A DNA stretch of 64,000 bases from contig NZ_JAAUVI010000014.1 of NCBI RefSeq assembly GCF_021352225.1, positions 1-64,000 of the forward strand, given 5' to 3'. Under the pieces are notes generated by a model. It did not search any database and was not told the origin of the DNA. It was given only the letters and a program-made list of their open reading frames with translations. This document shows, one piece after another, positions 1 to 8,487 of this stretch. Numbering within the stretch: the stretch's first letter is position 1; every line of letters starts with the position of its first letter. The position numbers and the translations under genes are program-made. This DNA is from Methylobacterium sp. C25 (GTDB taxonomy: Bacteria > Pseudomonadota > Alphaproteobacteria > Rhizobiales > Beijerinckiaceae).

Positions 1-1
1 G

Positions 2-538
2 CACGGCTTTCCCCTTCGCGCCGTGGTGCCCGGGTTTGCTGGGGTGCGCAGCCCGAAATGGCTCGCCTCGATCACCGTCCAGGATCAGCCCTCGGCCAAT
101 CCGATGCAGGCGGACGACTACAAGCTGTTCCCGCCCGACGTCACCGAGGAGACCGCCGATCCGGCCAAGGGCCACACGATCGAGACGATGCCGCTCAACG
201 CTGCGATCTGCGAGCCGTCTCCCGGAGCGAAGCTGAATGTCGGAGGCAACACGGTACGGGGCTATGCGGTCGCGGGTGATCGCAACGTGGTTCGCGTGGA
301 CGTGTCCTGCGATGGCGGCCGCAGCTGGTCACAAGCGCAGCTCGAGGCCGAAGCGGAATCCCCCTTTGCCTGGACCTTCTGGTCGATCGAACTCGATCTG
401 AACCCGGGCGAGCACGAACTTGTCGCCCGCGCCTGGGACGAGGCCGGCCAGACCCAGCCTTCGCAGCCCGACGACACCTGGAACTACAAAGGCTACCTGA
501 TGGCCTCCTGGCACAGGGTGCGGGTCACCGCCGACTGA
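2..538 (+). CDS. Sulfite oxidase-type molybdopterin enzyme, C-terminal part (5' truncated by window edge)
   Basis: The reading frame is open from base 2 and the start lies outside the window. It begins with the HGFPLR motif that follows the Moco domain in the sulfite oxidase family. The rest (about 178 residues) is the Ig-like Mo-co dimerisation domain, with a DVSCDGGRSW strand and a C-terminal YLMASWHRVRV strand. The family oxidises sulfite, or other substrates, in the periplasm and passes electrons to cytochrome c. The Moco-binding cysteine region is not visible. The gene is separate from the soxC copy at 19.4-20.7 kb, and the two are clearly diverged. It stops 6 bases before the convergent DUF202 gene. 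The family is secure; the substrate is not. Confidence 0.85.
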   Translation, partial: HGFPLRAVVPGFAGVRSPKWLASITVQDQPSANPMQADDYKLFPPDVTEETADPAKGHTIETMPLNAAICEPSPGAKLNVGGNTVRGYAVAGDRNVVRVDVSCDGGRSWSQAQLEAEAESPFAWTFWSIELDLNPGEHELVARAWDEAGQTQPSQPDDTWNYKGYLMASWHRVRVTAD

Positions 539-544
539 GCCCCG

Positions 545-904
545 TCACGGCCACCACAGCACGATCGCCGCGAGGCCCGAGATCGCGATCAGCAGAATGG
601 CCACGCCGAGCGTGAGAGCGCGCGGCATCAGGTGGATTTGTGCTTGATTGAGACGAGTACGGATTGCGCCGTCGCGCCAGGCAGCGGCAACGAAGCAGGC
701 CAGCGCGCAGGCGATCAGGGCCAGCGCCAGGACGCGCAGGGGCCAAGCGGGCAGCACCTCCCGCAGGAAGCGCTGCGCGGCGAGCCCGACGCCGAGGAAG
801 GCAAGGCCGGTACGTAGCCAAGAAGCGTAGGTACGCTCGGCGGCAAGCACCGTGCGATCCTCGGCAAGCTTCACACGGGGGTCGTCGGGCGCGATGTCGG
901 TCAC
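545..904 (-). CDS. DUF202 (YidH-like) small membrane protein
   Basis: A 119-residue protein starting at GTG 904, whose GTGA overlaps the TGA of the upstream LysR gene and so suggests translational coupling. The N-terminus has the DUF202 signature ERTYASWLRTGLAFLGVG. Three hydrophobic segments follow, at about residues 31-48, 57-75 and 96-116. The function of DUF202 proteins is not known; they are inner-membrane proteins. It is the last gene of the sigma/anti-sigma/LysR operon. In-frame sequence further upstream lies inside the LysR gene and does not look like protein. Confidence 0.8.
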   Translation of the reverse strand: MTDIAPDDPRVKLAEDRTVLAAERTYASWLRTGLAFLGVGLAAQRFLREVLPAWPLRVLALALIACALACFVAAAWRDGAIRTRLNQAQIHLMPRALTLGVAILLIAISGLAAIVLWWP

Positions 905-1788
905 GGTTTCGCCTTCCGGATCAGATCGAGCAGGGCGTCTGCGGCGCGGCTCTGATAGCGCTCCTTGTGACGCAGCACACGGAAAGCGCGCTCCGGAAGA
1001 TCGAACTGCACATGGGCGAGATCGCCGCTTCGCAAGCCTGCAGCCACGACGCTCTCGGACAGGGCACTTGCGCCACCGCCGGCCGCAACGGCCGCGAGCA
1101 CGGCTTCGTTCGAAGGGAGTTCGAGCGTCGCCACCAGTTCTGATGGAGCGATGCCACGTCCCTCCAGCGCTTCCTCGAATTCCGAGCGCGTACCGGATCC
1201 GGCTTCTCGCAAGACCCAATCGGCTCCTCTGAGATCGTCCGGCGTGACCTTCCTCGTTTTGGCGAGTGCGTGGTCCGGCGCGACGACGATCAGGAGCCGG
1301 TCCCGCGCGACCGTCTGGCTCGCCAGCGCCGGGTCATCGAGCGGCCCCTCGACGAAGCCGAGCTCGGCGGTTCCTTCGTGGACGGCGGCTGCCGCCTGCT
1401 CGGTGTTTCCGACGGTCAGGGAGATCCCGACCTCAGGGTAAGTCTTACGGAAAGCGACGATGTGGCGTGGCAGCCAATGGTTCGCGATGGTCTGGCTCGC
1501 CTGGATGATGAGGGTCCCGCGACGAAGTCCGCTCAGATCGGCAAGGACGAGTTCAGCCATCTCGGCGCGCGCCAGGACGGCGCGGGCCTCGATCAGAAAA
1601 GCCCGACCCGCCTGGGTCAGCTCGATGCCGCGGCCGACGCGATCGAACAGCTTGGTCGCATGCCGCCCCTCGATATTGGCGATGGCGGTGCTGACGGCGG
1701 ACTGCGCCAGATTGAGCGCCTCGGCGGCACGGGTCACGTGCTGCCGTTCGGCGACGGCGACGAAGACGCGGAGTTGGTCGAGGGTCAC
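901..1788 (-). CDS. LysR family transcriptional regulator
   Basis: A 295-residue protein of standard LysR length. The N-terminal winged helix-turn-helix is at about residues 1-60, with the typical TRAAEALNLAQSAVSTAIANIE recognition region at 18-40. The periplasmic-binding-like effector domain spans about 90-290. It belongs to the CysB/CbbR-like branch, which senses small metabolites. Its ATG overlaps the stop of the anti-sigma gene (ATGA), so it is co-transcribed with the sigma/anti-sigma pair. A LysR regulator is more usually transcribed divergently from its target; here the operon itself, or the sulfite-oxidase-type gene convergent with it, may be the target (inference). Confidence 0.9.
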   Translation of the reverse strand: MTLDQLRVFVAVAERQHVTRAAEALNLAQSAVSTAIANIEGRHATKLFDRVGRGIELTQAGRAFLIEARAVLARAEMAELVLADLSGLRRGTLIIQASQTIANHWLPRHIVAFRKTYPEVGISLTVGNTEQAAAAVHEGTAELGFVEGPLDDPALASQTVARDRLLIVVAPDHALAKTRKVTPDDLRGADWVLREAGSGTRSEFEEALEGRGIAPSELVATLELPSNEAVLAAVAAGGGASALSESVVAAGLRSGDLAHVQFDLPERAFRVLRHKERYQSRAADALLDLIRKAKP

Positions 1789-2606
1789 GGGCGCTCCTGC
1801 GTCGTGCCCTTCGGGGCTGGCAGACCTCGCACCTGCGCGTCGACCGACTCGGCGACCGCGAGCAGCCGTGCTTCATCGGTTCGGGCCGTGACGACATAAG
1901 CCATGCCGCCATCGACCCAGGAGAAGGCGGCAACATCGCCTTCGCGTGCGAAGCGGAACACCGTGCGCCCCTCAGCCGTGCCGACGCGGCTGTAGAGCGT
2001 CAGCCTCGTGCCCCGGTCGTCGTCGTACATCAGGAGCGCAGCCTGCTCGGAACCTGCCGGAAGCAGTCGTCCCCCCATCAGACGCAGACCCAGTCCCCGC
2101 AGATCGGGCGCAACGAGCTGTCGTCCGAGCCTCTGCGACAGCCAGGAGACCAGATGCGGCATCTCGTTGGCGCGCACCTCGACGGGATGGGCCGCCTCGA
2201 CCACGAATGTCCGGAAGGCCGCCACGGCATCCTGCGTCGCAGGTTCGGACAGCATCGTGGATACGACCGGCGCTGGACCAAGCCCACGCGCGGTGACCCA
2301 CCCGCCAATCCCGCCGAGGGCGAGGCAAAGTACGGCTGCTGCCGCAACCGGCCTCCAGATGCTCGTCTGCCGCCGACGCTGGAGATTGGCGATGCGTAGT
2401 CTCGCCGGGATCGGCTCGCGCGCGATCGGGTCGAGGCCGGCACGTAGACGGAGGCGCGTCTCGCGATCCGCAGCGACGCGGGCCGCCTGCTCGGGCCTCT
2501 CGGCGAGCCAGGCCTCGACGAGGCTGCGCCGCTGCGGATCGAGGCGCTCGTCGATGAGCGCGTGGAGGTCGTCCTCGCCGACCGGCCGCGGGTCCGGCCC
2601 ACTCAT
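1785..2606 (-). CDS. Transmembrane anti-sigma factor (cognate to adjacent ECF sigma)
   Basis: A 273-residue protein. The cytoplasmic N-terminal helical part (1-80) contains the DDLHALIDERLDPQR stretch typical of anti-sigma domains. One membrane helix lies at about 86-104. The periplasmic domain is about 165 residues. No HxxxCxxC zinc motif is visible, so it is not a zinc-type (ChrR/RsrA) anti-sigma. It starts with ATG overlapping the sigma stop codon (ATGA), the usual arrangement for an ECF sigma and its anti-sigma. It probably holds the sigma at the membrane until a periplasmic signal arrives. The signal is unknown; the divergent DUF305 protein hints at copper or oxidative stress (inference). 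Confidence 0.85.
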   Translation of the reverse strand: MSGPDPRPVGEDDLHALIDERLDPQRRSLVEAWLAERPEQAARVAADRETRLRLRAGLDPIAREPIPARLRIANLQRRRQTSIWRPVAAAAVLCLALGGIGGWVTARGLGPAPVVSTMLSEPATQDAVAAFRTFVVEAAHPVEVRANEMPHLVSWLSQRLGRQLVAPDLRGLGLRLMGGRLLPAGSEQAALLMYDDDRGTRLTLYSRVGTAEGRTVFRFAREGDVAAFSWVDGGMAYVVTARTDEARLLAVAESVDAQVRGLPAPKGTTQERP

Positions 2607-3118
2607 TTGACCCTCCTCAGTAGACCGATCCGCCCGGTTTCGACGAAGCTGCGCATGCGCTCGCGCGCCCGGCTGAGACGCGACATCACCGTCCCAAGCG
2701 GTATGTCCAGAACAGCGGCAGCGTCAGCGTAGGACATGTCCTCGACTGCTACGAGCAGCAGGACCGAGCGCTGGTCCTCTGGCAGAGCGTCGAGTCCGGC
2801 GAAGAGATCGCGCAGTCCGAGGCCGGCCGCGGGATCGCTCGAACGATCCGGCACGATGTCGAGAACGTCCGGCCCGGCCTGCGGCGCTGCGCGACCCCTG
2901 CGACGCAGTCCGGCCAGAAAGAGATTGCGCTGGATCGTGAACAGCCACGCACGCAGGTCGCCGTCGCGACGTCGCTGCGGCCACGCCGCGAGCGCCCGCT
3001 CCAGCGTGTCCTGGACGAGATCGTCGGCGGCCTCCCGGTCACGCAGCAACGCGACGGCGTAGCGACGCAGGCCCGGGATCTGCGGCTCGATCAACGTGGC
3101 GATCTCGTCCACGAACAC
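2603..3118 (-). CDS. ECF RNA polymerase sigma factor (RpoE-like)
   Basis: A 171-residue protein of normal ECF size. Region 2 is at about 14-80, with RDREAADDLVQDTLERALAAW and the -10-binding LRAWLFTIQRN segment. Region 4 is at about 110-160, with LPEDQRSVLLLVAVEDMSYADAA and the helix-turn-helix PLGTVMSRLSRARERM. It is the first gene of a minus-strand operon with its anti-sigma, LysR and DUF202. The likely targets are its own operon and the divergent DUF305/beta-propeller genes, because ECF sigmas usually autoregulate. No consensus ECF promoter could be assigned with confidence in 3119-3281. Confidence 0.92.
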   Translation of the reverse strand: MFVDEIATLIEPQIPGLRRYAVALLRDREAADDLVQDTLERALAAWPQRRRDGDLRAWLFTIQRNLFLAGLRRRGRAAPQAGPDVLDIVPDRSSDPAAGLGLRDLFAGLDALPEDQRSVLLLVAVEDMSYADAAAVLDIPLGTVMSRLSRARERMRSFVETGRIGLLRRVK

Positions 3119-3281
3119 TCCCCATTCGAACCCTCTGACAAAGGAGATGCCTGAACGGCGGTTCTATTCCATCCGGACCACGAAGGTCTGTCGATCACCC
3201 TGGCTCGCACTTTTTTTCGAGAGGTGCGGAATGATCGGCCTTCGCCAGCATCTCTTCTGTCAGACACCAGGAGGAGAGACC

Positions 3282-3695
3282 ATGCGTGGAGCAGTGATGT
3301 CGCTGGCGGTCGCGGCCCTCATCGCTACGGGTGCCGTTGGCGGCCGTTTGATAATCGGTACCGGCCAGGCCGAGACGACGGCCCAGGCCGATCCGTCGAG
3401 TTTCGATGCCATGATGGCCACGTCGATGGCGCGCATGCATGCCGACATGGCGGTCGCACCATCGGGCGATCCGGACCGCGATTTCGCCGCGATGATGATC
3501 CCGCACCATCAGGGCGCGGTCGACATGGCGAAGGCAGAACTCGCCCACGGCCGCGATCCGGTCCTCCGTCGGCTCGCCGAAGGCATCATCGTCGAGCAGC
3601 GGCAGGAAATCGAAGTGATGCGCCGCGCGCTCGCCGAGCGCCCTCCTGCGCCGCCGACGCAGGGTGCCTCCGCCCCGCACGCCCACCATCACTGA
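3282..3695 (+). CDS. DUF305 family exported protein
   Basis: A 137-residue protein. The ATG at 3282 is chosen because AGGAGGAG lies 6-7 bases upstream and an export signal follows (residues 1-30). The DUF305 core motif MMIPHHQGAVDMA sits at 71-83, with further Met/His residues and a C-terminal HAHHH. DUF305 proteins are ferritin-like helical periplasmic proteins often found near copper or metal resistance genes, and the Met/His-rich pattern suggests metal binding. It is divergent from an ECF sigma operon and 24 bases upstream of the beta-propeller gene, so it is probably in one transcript with it. Confidence 0.88.
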   Translation: MRGAVMSLAVAALIATGAVGGRLIIGTGQAETTAQADPSSFDAMMATSMARMHADMAVAPSGDPDRDFAAMMIPHHQGAVDMAKAELAHGRDPVLRRLAEGIIVEQRQEIEVMRRALAERPPAPPTQGASAPHAHHH

Positions 3696-3719
3696 AACAG
3701 AGCTGAAGAGGATCCAACG

Positions 3720-5168
3720 ATGACCCGCATGAGCACGCGCATCCTGCTATCGGCAACGCTCGGTGTCCTGATCGGCGGCATGGCGCTCGCCGGCCAAGTG
3801 CCCGGGCCCGCCTCGGCGCCGGATGTTCCGGTGAGCCACCGCGACCGCTTCTACACCTCCGACCAGTTCTCCAACACCGTCTCGGTGATCGATCCGGCCG
3901 ACAACAAGCTCCTCGGCGTGATCAAGCTCGGCGACACGACGCCGATGAACCTGAGCCCTCTCTACAAGGGCCAGTTGCTCGTGCACGGCATGGGCTTCTC
4001 GCCGGACCGCAAGACGCTGCTTGCCGTCTCGATCGGCTCGAACTCGGTCACCTTCATCGACACGGCGACCAACACGGTGCGCAAGACGGCCTATGTCGGG
4101 CGCTCGCCGCACGAGGCCTTCTTCACGCCCGACGGCAAGGCGGTCTGGGTCAGCGTGCGCGGTGAGGACTACATCGCCGTGCTCGACGCCGAGAGCGGCA
4201 AAGAGGCCGGCCGGATCACGGTGCCGAACGGGCCGGGCATGACCATCTTCTCGCCGGACGGCCGCTATGGCTACGTCTGCTCCAGCTTCTCGCCCGAGAC
4301 GGTGGTGATCGACGTGAAGACCCACGAGATCGCGGGCCGGGTGAAGCAGGAGAGCCCGTTCTGCCCCGACATTGCCGCGACGCCGGATGGCGCGCAGGTG
4401 TGGTTCACGCTGAAGGACGTCGGCAAGGTGCAGGTCTTCGAGGCCAAGCCCCCGTTCAAGCCGCTCAAGACGCTCGATACCGGGCCGATCACCAACCACG
4501 TCAACATCGTGCGCAACAAGGCGGGGCAGTTCGCCTACGTCACCATCGGCGGCGAGAACACGGTGAAGGTGTTTCGCACCGACGACTACGCCCAGGTCGC
4601 GACGATCCCGACCGGCGCCCTGCCGCACGGCCTCTGGCCCTCGGGCGACGGCTCGCGCGTCTATGTCGGCCTGGAGAATGCCGACAAGGCTGCGGTGATC
4701 GACACCGCCAGCAACACGCTGATCGCCGAGATCCCGATCGGCCAGGGCCCCCAAGGGGTCGCATACGTGCCCGAGGCGGTGCCGGACGGAGCTGGTGCGA
4801 AGAACCTCCAGCCGCTCGGCCCGGCGGGCAAGAGCAGCACGCTCACCCTCGCCGGCTCGGACGGCAAACCGGCGACGCAGGTGACACTGTTCGACCAGGG
4901 CGTGCTGCAGACGCTGCAAGCCGCCGTCACCGGGCTAGCGCCGAAAAAGCCGTTCGTCCTCGCCCTGTCGCGCGACCCGAAGGGCACCGGCACCGTCGAA
5001 CCTCTGGCGGGCTTCATGACCAACCCAGCCGGTGCTGCGATCGTGAACGCGGTCGGCCCGATCCGGCAGGTCACGCAGGGTGCATCCGAGGATGGCCGCC
5101 GCTACCTCGTCATCGTCGAAGGCAAGCCGGGCGAACTGGGGCAGCCGGTGCAGCGGCAGAGCGAATGA
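3720..5168 (+). CDS. Exported YVTN-family beta-propeller protein
   Basis: A 482-residue protein with an N-terminal signal peptide (1-25, ending ALAGQ). Repeated blades (about residues 40-360) carry YVTN-type motifs such as NTVSVIDPADNKLLGVI, AVLDAESGKEAGRI and AVIDTASNTLIAEI. The C-terminal 120 residues (about 365-482) form a separate non-repeat domain. Such proteins act in the periplasm as binding or electron-transfer scaffolds; the ligand cannot be read from the sequence. A second in-frame ATG at 3729 is an alternative start. It follows the DUF305 gene and ends before a strong inverted repeat. Confidence 0.85.
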   Translation: MTRMSTRILLSATLGVLIGGMALAGQVPGPASAPDVPVSHRDRFYTSDQFSNTVSVIDPADNKLLGVIKLGDTTPMNLSPLYKGQLLVHGMGFSPDRKTLLAVSIGSNSVTFIDTATNTVRKTAYVGRSPHEAFFTPDGKAVWVSVRGEDYIAVLDAESGKEAGRITVPNGPGMTIFSPDGRYGYVCSSFSPETVVIDVKTHEIAGRVKQESPFCPDIAATPDGAQVWFTLKDVGKVQVFEAKPPFKPLKTLDTGPITNHVNIVRNKAGQFAYVTIGGENTVKVFRTDDYAQVATIPTGALPHGLWPSGDGSRVYVGLENADKAAVIDTASNTLIAEIPIGQGPQGVAYVPEAVPDGAGAKNLQPLGPAGKSSTLTLAGSDGKPATQVTLFDQGVLQTLQAAVTGLAPKKPFVLALSRDPKGTGTVEPLAGFMTNPAGAAIVNAVGPIRQVTQGASEDGRRYLVIVEGKPGELGQPVQRQSE

Positions 5169-5220
5169 TAGCGAGCCGCTGGATCACCGCTATGGGGATC
5201 GCAAAAGGCTAAACGACTAC

Positions 5221-5251
5221 CGGGAGCGGTCCGAGATCCGGTCCGCTCCCG
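5221..5251. terminator. Bidirectional hairpin between convergent genes
   Basis: Arms CGGGAGCGG (5221-5229) and CCGCTCCCG (5243-5251) are perfectly complementary with a 13-base loop. It lies between the convergent beta-propeller and arsH genes, the expected place for a shared transcription terminator. There is no T-run, so efficiency is uncertain. Confidence 0.6.
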
Positions 5252-5305
5252 GTCTCATGCCCAGTTCGAGCGAAAGATAGAAAGGGTACCGAGCTGGCTC
5301 GAAGG

Positions 5306-6052
5306 CTAGCGTTTCCCAAAACCGATGTCCGCAGCCACATCCCGTAGGCGATCGGGCTCACGCTCCTTCCGCTCGCTGTAGCGATCCACGAGATAGTCGG
5401 CGCGTTCGCGGGTGAGGAGCGTGAACTTCATCAACTCCTCGCAGACGTCGACGACACGCTCGTAGAGAGGGCCCGGCTTCATGCGGCCGGCGTCGTCGAA
5501 TTCCTTGTAGGCCATTGGTACCGAGGACTGGTTCGGAACCGTGATCATCCGCATCCAGCGCCCGATGACGCGCAGCGCGTTCACGGCGTTGAAGCTCTGC
5601 GATCCGCCGGACACTTGCATCACCGCGAGCGTGCGGCCCTGCGTCGGGCGGACCGAGCCCTCGCTCAGGGGAAGCCAGTCGATCTGGCTCTTCATGACGC
5701 CGGTCAGGCTGCCGTGACGTTCCGGGCTGACCCAGACCTGCCCCTCGGACCAGATCGATAACGATCTCAGCTCCTGGACCTTCGGGTGGTCGGCCGTCGT
5801 GTCGTCCGGCAGCGGCAGGCCGTGGGCATCATAGATGCGGACCTCGCCGCCCATCGCCTCCAGCAGACGAGCCGCCTCGTACGCGAGGAAGCGGCTGAAC
5901 GACCGCTCGCGCAGTGACCCATAGAGGACGAGGAAGCGCGGCGCGTGTGTGAAGGGCGTCGTTGCGTGGACGCGCTCGCTGGTCGGCACCTTGAAATGCG
6001 CCTCGCTGAGGTTTGGGAGGCCATCGGCGAAAGGCTGCAGGGGCTTGTCCAA
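5306..6052 (-). CDS. arsH: ArsH, NADPH-dependent FMN reductase for arsenical resistance
   Basis: A 248-residue protein of normal ArsH length. The flavodoxin-like fold has the FMN phosphate-binding motif YGSLRERSFSR (44-54) and the conserved WVSPERHGSLTGVMKSQIDWLP region. ArsH proteins oxidise trivalent organoarsenicals to the less toxic pentavalent form and also act as quinone or azo reductases. The gene is transcribed away from arsR-arsC-acr3, and the intergenic operator is shared, so ArsR probably controls both sides. The ATG at 6052 is the only well-placed start. Confidence 0.94.
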   Translation of the reverse strand: MDKPLQPFADGLPNLSEAHFKVPTSERVHATTPFTHAPRFLVLYGSLRERSFSRFLAYEAARLLEAMGGEVRIYDAHGLPLPDDTTADHPKVQELRSLSIWSEGQVWVSPERHGSLTGVMKSQIDWLPLSEGSVRPTQGRTLAVMQVSGGSQSFNAVNALRVIGRWMRMITVPNQSSVPMAYKEFDDAGRMKPGPLYERVVDVCEELMKFTLLTRERADYLVDRYSERKEREPDRLRDVAADIGFGKR

Positions 6053-6071
6053 GACGTAGGCTTTCTCTACA

Positions 6072-6089
6072 ATTCAACGATCATTGAAT
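6072..6089. promoter_or_regulatory. Candidate ArsR operator between arsH and arsR
   Basis: An interrupted palindrome: ATTCAA (6072-6077), CGATCA spacer, TTGAAT (6084-6089). It sits 14 bases upstream of arsR and 20 upstream of arsH. An ATTCAA-N6-TTGAAT layout resembles ArsR boxes, and its position in the divergent promoter supports the call. Confidence 0.65.
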
Positions 6090-6102
6090 AAATGGACCGA
6101 TC

Positions 6103-6462
6103 ATGGACGAACGGCAAGCCGTCGCTGCCTTCTCTGCCCTCGGACAGGAACACCGGTTCCGGGTGGTCCGTGCTCTCGTCACAGCTGGGCCGGATGGCCT
6201 TGCTGCCGGCACGCTCGCGACCGAGATCGGCGTCTCGGCGACGAACCTGACCTTCCACCTGAAAGAGCTGTCACATGCCGGGCTGATCCAGTCCCGGCGC
6301 GAGGGCAAGTCGGTCATCTACAGCGCCGCCTACGAGGGCCTGTCCGACCTCATCGCCTTCTTGATGCGCGACTGCTGCCAGGGCCGGCCCGACGTCTGTG
6401 CCCCGGCGGTCGCAGCCCTTTCCGCCTGCAACTGCCCCCCAGGAGACAGCGCCCATGTCTGA
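6103..6462 (+). CDS. arsR: ArsR family arsenite-responsive repressor
   Basis: A 119-residue winged-helix protein. The helix-turn-helix is at about 37-56 (TLATEIGVSATNLTFHLKEL), with a beta-wing SRREGKSVIYS. The As(III)-binding cysteines are not in the DNA-recognition helix as in plasmid R773 ArsR. They are in a C-terminal CC-x6-C cluster (C91, C92, C99) with C109 and C111 nearby, the arrangement of the Corynebacterium/Acidithiobacillus-like ArsR branch. It overlaps arsC by 8 bases. It is expected to repress arsH and the arsR-arsC-acr3 operon until arsenite binds. Confidence 0.92.
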   Translation: MDERQAVAAFSALGQEHRFRVVRALVTAGPDGLAAGTLATEIGVSATNLTFHLKELSHAGLIQSRREGKSVIYSAAYEGLSDLIAFLMRDCCQGRPDVCAPAVAALSACNCPPGDSAHV

Positions 6463-6892
6463 GGCGTTCGATGTCGTCATCTACCACAACCCAGCCTGCG
6501 GAACGTCGCGCAACACCCTGGCAATGATCCGCAATGCCGGCATCGAGCCGCATGTGATCGAGTACCTGAGATCCCCGCCATCGCGAGCGATGATCACCCA
6601 GCTCACCGACCGTGCCGGGATCACCGTCCGCGACCTGATACGGGAGAAGGGCACGCCCTACGGCAAACTCGGGCTTGGCGACCCCTCGCTCTCAGAGGAA
6701 CAGCTCCTCGACGCCATCCAGGCTTACCCAATCCTGATGAACCGGCCGGTCGTGGTCTCGCCCAAGGGCGTCCGGCTCTGCCGTCCCTCCGAGGGCGTGC
6801 TCGATCTGCTGCCGGCGCAGCAGGGCGAGTTCGTGAAGGAGGACGGCGAACGCGTCGTCGATGAGCACGGCCGCCCCGTGGCCACGGCCTGA
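6455..6892 (+). CDS. arsC: Glutaredoxin-dependent arsenate reductase
   Basis: A 145-residue protein. ATG 6455 is preceded by AGGAGA. It has the ArsC active site HNPACGTSRNT with catalytic C15, plus the conserved GTPYGKL and NRPVVV elements carrying the substrate-binding arginines. Family enzymes reduce arsenate to arsenite using glutathione/glutaredoxin. The product is exported by the transporter encoded 11 bases downstream. The overlap with arsR indicates one operon. It is slightly longer at the C-terminus than E. coli ArsC. Confidence 0.94.
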   Translation: MSEAFDVVIYHNPACGTSRNTLAMIRNAGIEPHVIEYLRSPPSRAMITQLTDRAGITVRDLIREKGTPYGKLGLGDPSLSEEQLLDAIQAYPILMNRPVVVSPKGVRLCRPSEGVLDLLPAQQGEFVKEDGERVVDEHGRPVATA

Positions 6893-6903
6893 CGGAGGCC
6901 TCC

Positions 6904-7974
6904 ATGTCGATCTTCGAACGCTACCTGACCGTCTGGGTCGGGCTCTGCATCGTGGCCGGTATCGCGCTGGGCCATGTCATGCCCGGCGTCTTCCAGGCGG
7001 TTGGCGCGGTGGAGATCGCGAAGGTGAACCTGCCGGTCGCGGTCCTGATCTGGCTCATGGTCATCCCCATGCTGCTCAAGATCGACTTCGCCGCTCTCGG
7101 ACAGGTCGGGCGCCACTGGCGCGGCATCGGCATCACGCTGCTGATCAACTGGGCGATCAAGCCGTTCTCGATGGCGGCGCTCGGCTGGCTCTTCGTGGGC
7201 TGGCTTTTCCGGCCCTACCTGCCGGCCGACCAGATCGACAGCTACATTGCCGGCCTGATCATCCTGGCAGCCGCGCCCTGCACGGCCATGGTGTTCGTGT
7301 GGTCGAACCTGACGAAGGGAGAGCCCCACTTCACGCTCTCGCAGGTGGCGCTGAACGACACGATCATGGTGGTGGCCTTCGCGCCCATCATCGGTCTGCT
7401 GCTCGGGCTGTCGGCCATCACGGTGCCCTGGGGAACGCTGGTGTTGTCGGTGGTGCTCTACATCGTCATCCCGGTCATCATCGCCCAGTTGGTCCGGCGT
7501 AGCCTCCTGGCTTCCGGCGGACAGGCGGCCCTCGACCGGTTGCTCGGCGTGCTCGGTCTCGTCTCCCTGATCGCACTTCTCACAACCCTGGTGCTGCTGT
7601 TCGGCTTTCAGGGCGAGCAGATCCTGGCTCAGCCCGCCGTCATCGCGCTTCTGGCGGTCCCGATCCTCATCCAGGTCTACCTGAACTCGGGACTAGCCTA
7701 CCTGCTGAACCGGTTAGCTGGAGAGGAGCACTGCGTCGCAGGTCCTTCGGCTCTAATCGGCGCTTCGAACTTCTTCGAACTCGCGGTCGCTGCCGCCATC
7801 AGCCTGTTCGGCTTCCACTCCGGGGCAGCCCTGGCCACGGTGGTCGGCGTTCTCGTCGAGGTACCGGTCATGCTCTCGGTCGTCTGGATCGTGAACCGCA
7901 GCAAGGGCTGGTACGAGGGCGGCGCCGTTCGTCCCGAAGCCATGCCACGCATTTCAAAAGAAAGGGGCGGCTGA
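6904..7974 (+). CDS. acr3: ACR3-type arsenite efflux permease
   Basis: A 356-residue polytopic membrane protein of the bile/arsenite/riboflavin transporter family. About ten hydrophobic helices are visible. The conserved cysteine essential in ACR3 proteins lies in APCTAMVFVWS (C126). It extrudes the arsenite produced by ArsC using the proton motive force. It begins 11 bases after arsC and completes the resistance operon. A short GC hairpin (GGGGC/GCCCC) straddles its stop codon but lacks a T-run. Confidence 0.95.
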   Translation: MSIFERYLTVWVGLCIVAGIALGHVMPGVFQAVGAVEIAKVNLPVAVLIWLMVIPMLLKIDFAALGQVGRHWRGIGITLLINWAIKPFSMAALGWLFVGWLFRPYLPADQIDSYIAGLIILAAAPCTAMVFVWSNLTKGEPHFTLSQVALNDTIMVVAFAPIIGLLLGLSAITVPWGTLVLSVVLYIVIPVIIAQLVRRSLLASGGQAALDRLLGVLGLVSLIALLTTLVLLFGFQGEQILAQPAVIALLAVPILIQVYLNSGLAYLLNRLAGEEHCVAGPSALIGASNFFELAVAAAISLFGFHSGAALATVVGVLVEVPVMLSVVWIVNRSKGWYEGGAVRPEAMPRISKERGG

Positions 7975-8043
7975 TGCCCCTGCGACGTTAGTGTCTGCTT
8001 TCGGGGTTGGAGCGAGGTGCCGGAGCGGGAAGCCCGCTCACCG

Positions 8044-8487
8044 TCAGACCGCGCCGGACCGAGGCGTCGTGCTGGAGGTGAGGCTGAACAGGACCATGCC
8101 CGAGACCATCGAGACGACGAATACACCGATGGACGGCAGGCCGAGGGGTAGCGCGGCTAGGGCGGGACCAGGACACAGGCCCACCAGTCCCCATCCAATC
8201 CCGAACAGCGTCGCGCCCCCGATTAGCCGGGCGTCGACGATGCGTGTCGTCGGGACGTCGAAGCGAGAGGCCATCACGGGATTCCGCATCCGTGCCGCAA
8301 TGACATAGCCGATGGAGGAGACGCCGACCGCACCACCGAGGACGAAGGCAAGGCTCGGGTCCCATCGCCCAGCGACATCGAGAAATCCTAGTACCCGGGT
8401 CGGGTTCATCATGCCCGAAATGGCGAGGCCGAGGCCGAACAGGAGCCCGGCCACAAGCGCGACGGCCAGCCGAAGGGGACCAGTCAT
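8044..8487 (-). CDS. PmpB-like YeeE/YedE (DUF6691) sulfur transporter subunit
   Basis: A 147-residue membrane protein with four hydrophobic segments and the family motifs GMMNPTRVLGFLD and GLVGLCPGPAL. YeeE/YedE proteins move thiosulfate or other sulfur species through a cysteine relay. PmpA/PmpB-type proteins are half-size pairs that together resemble one full YeeE. Its ATG overlaps the stop of the PmpA-like gene by one base (TGATG). This is the last gene of a minus-strand operon whose other members handle persulfides, which supports a role in sulfur import or export. Confidence 0.85.
   Translation of the reverse strand: MTGPLRLAVALVAGLLFGLGLAISGMMNPTRVLGFLDVAGRWDPSLAFVLGGAVGVSSIGYVIAARMRNPVMASRFDVPTTRIVDARLIGGATLFGIGWGLVGLCPGPALAALPLGLPSIGVFVVSMVSGMVLFSLTSSTTPRSGAV

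Noticed and set aside
3747..4919. 390-codon minus-strand frame opposite the beta-propeller gene
   Set aside because: Composition rich in H, R, D and V without domain signals; it mirrors the propeller codon pattern.
7964..7980. GGGGC/GCCCC hairpin at the acr3 stop as a terminator
   Set aside because: Short stem overlapping the stop codon and no T-run; too weak to call.
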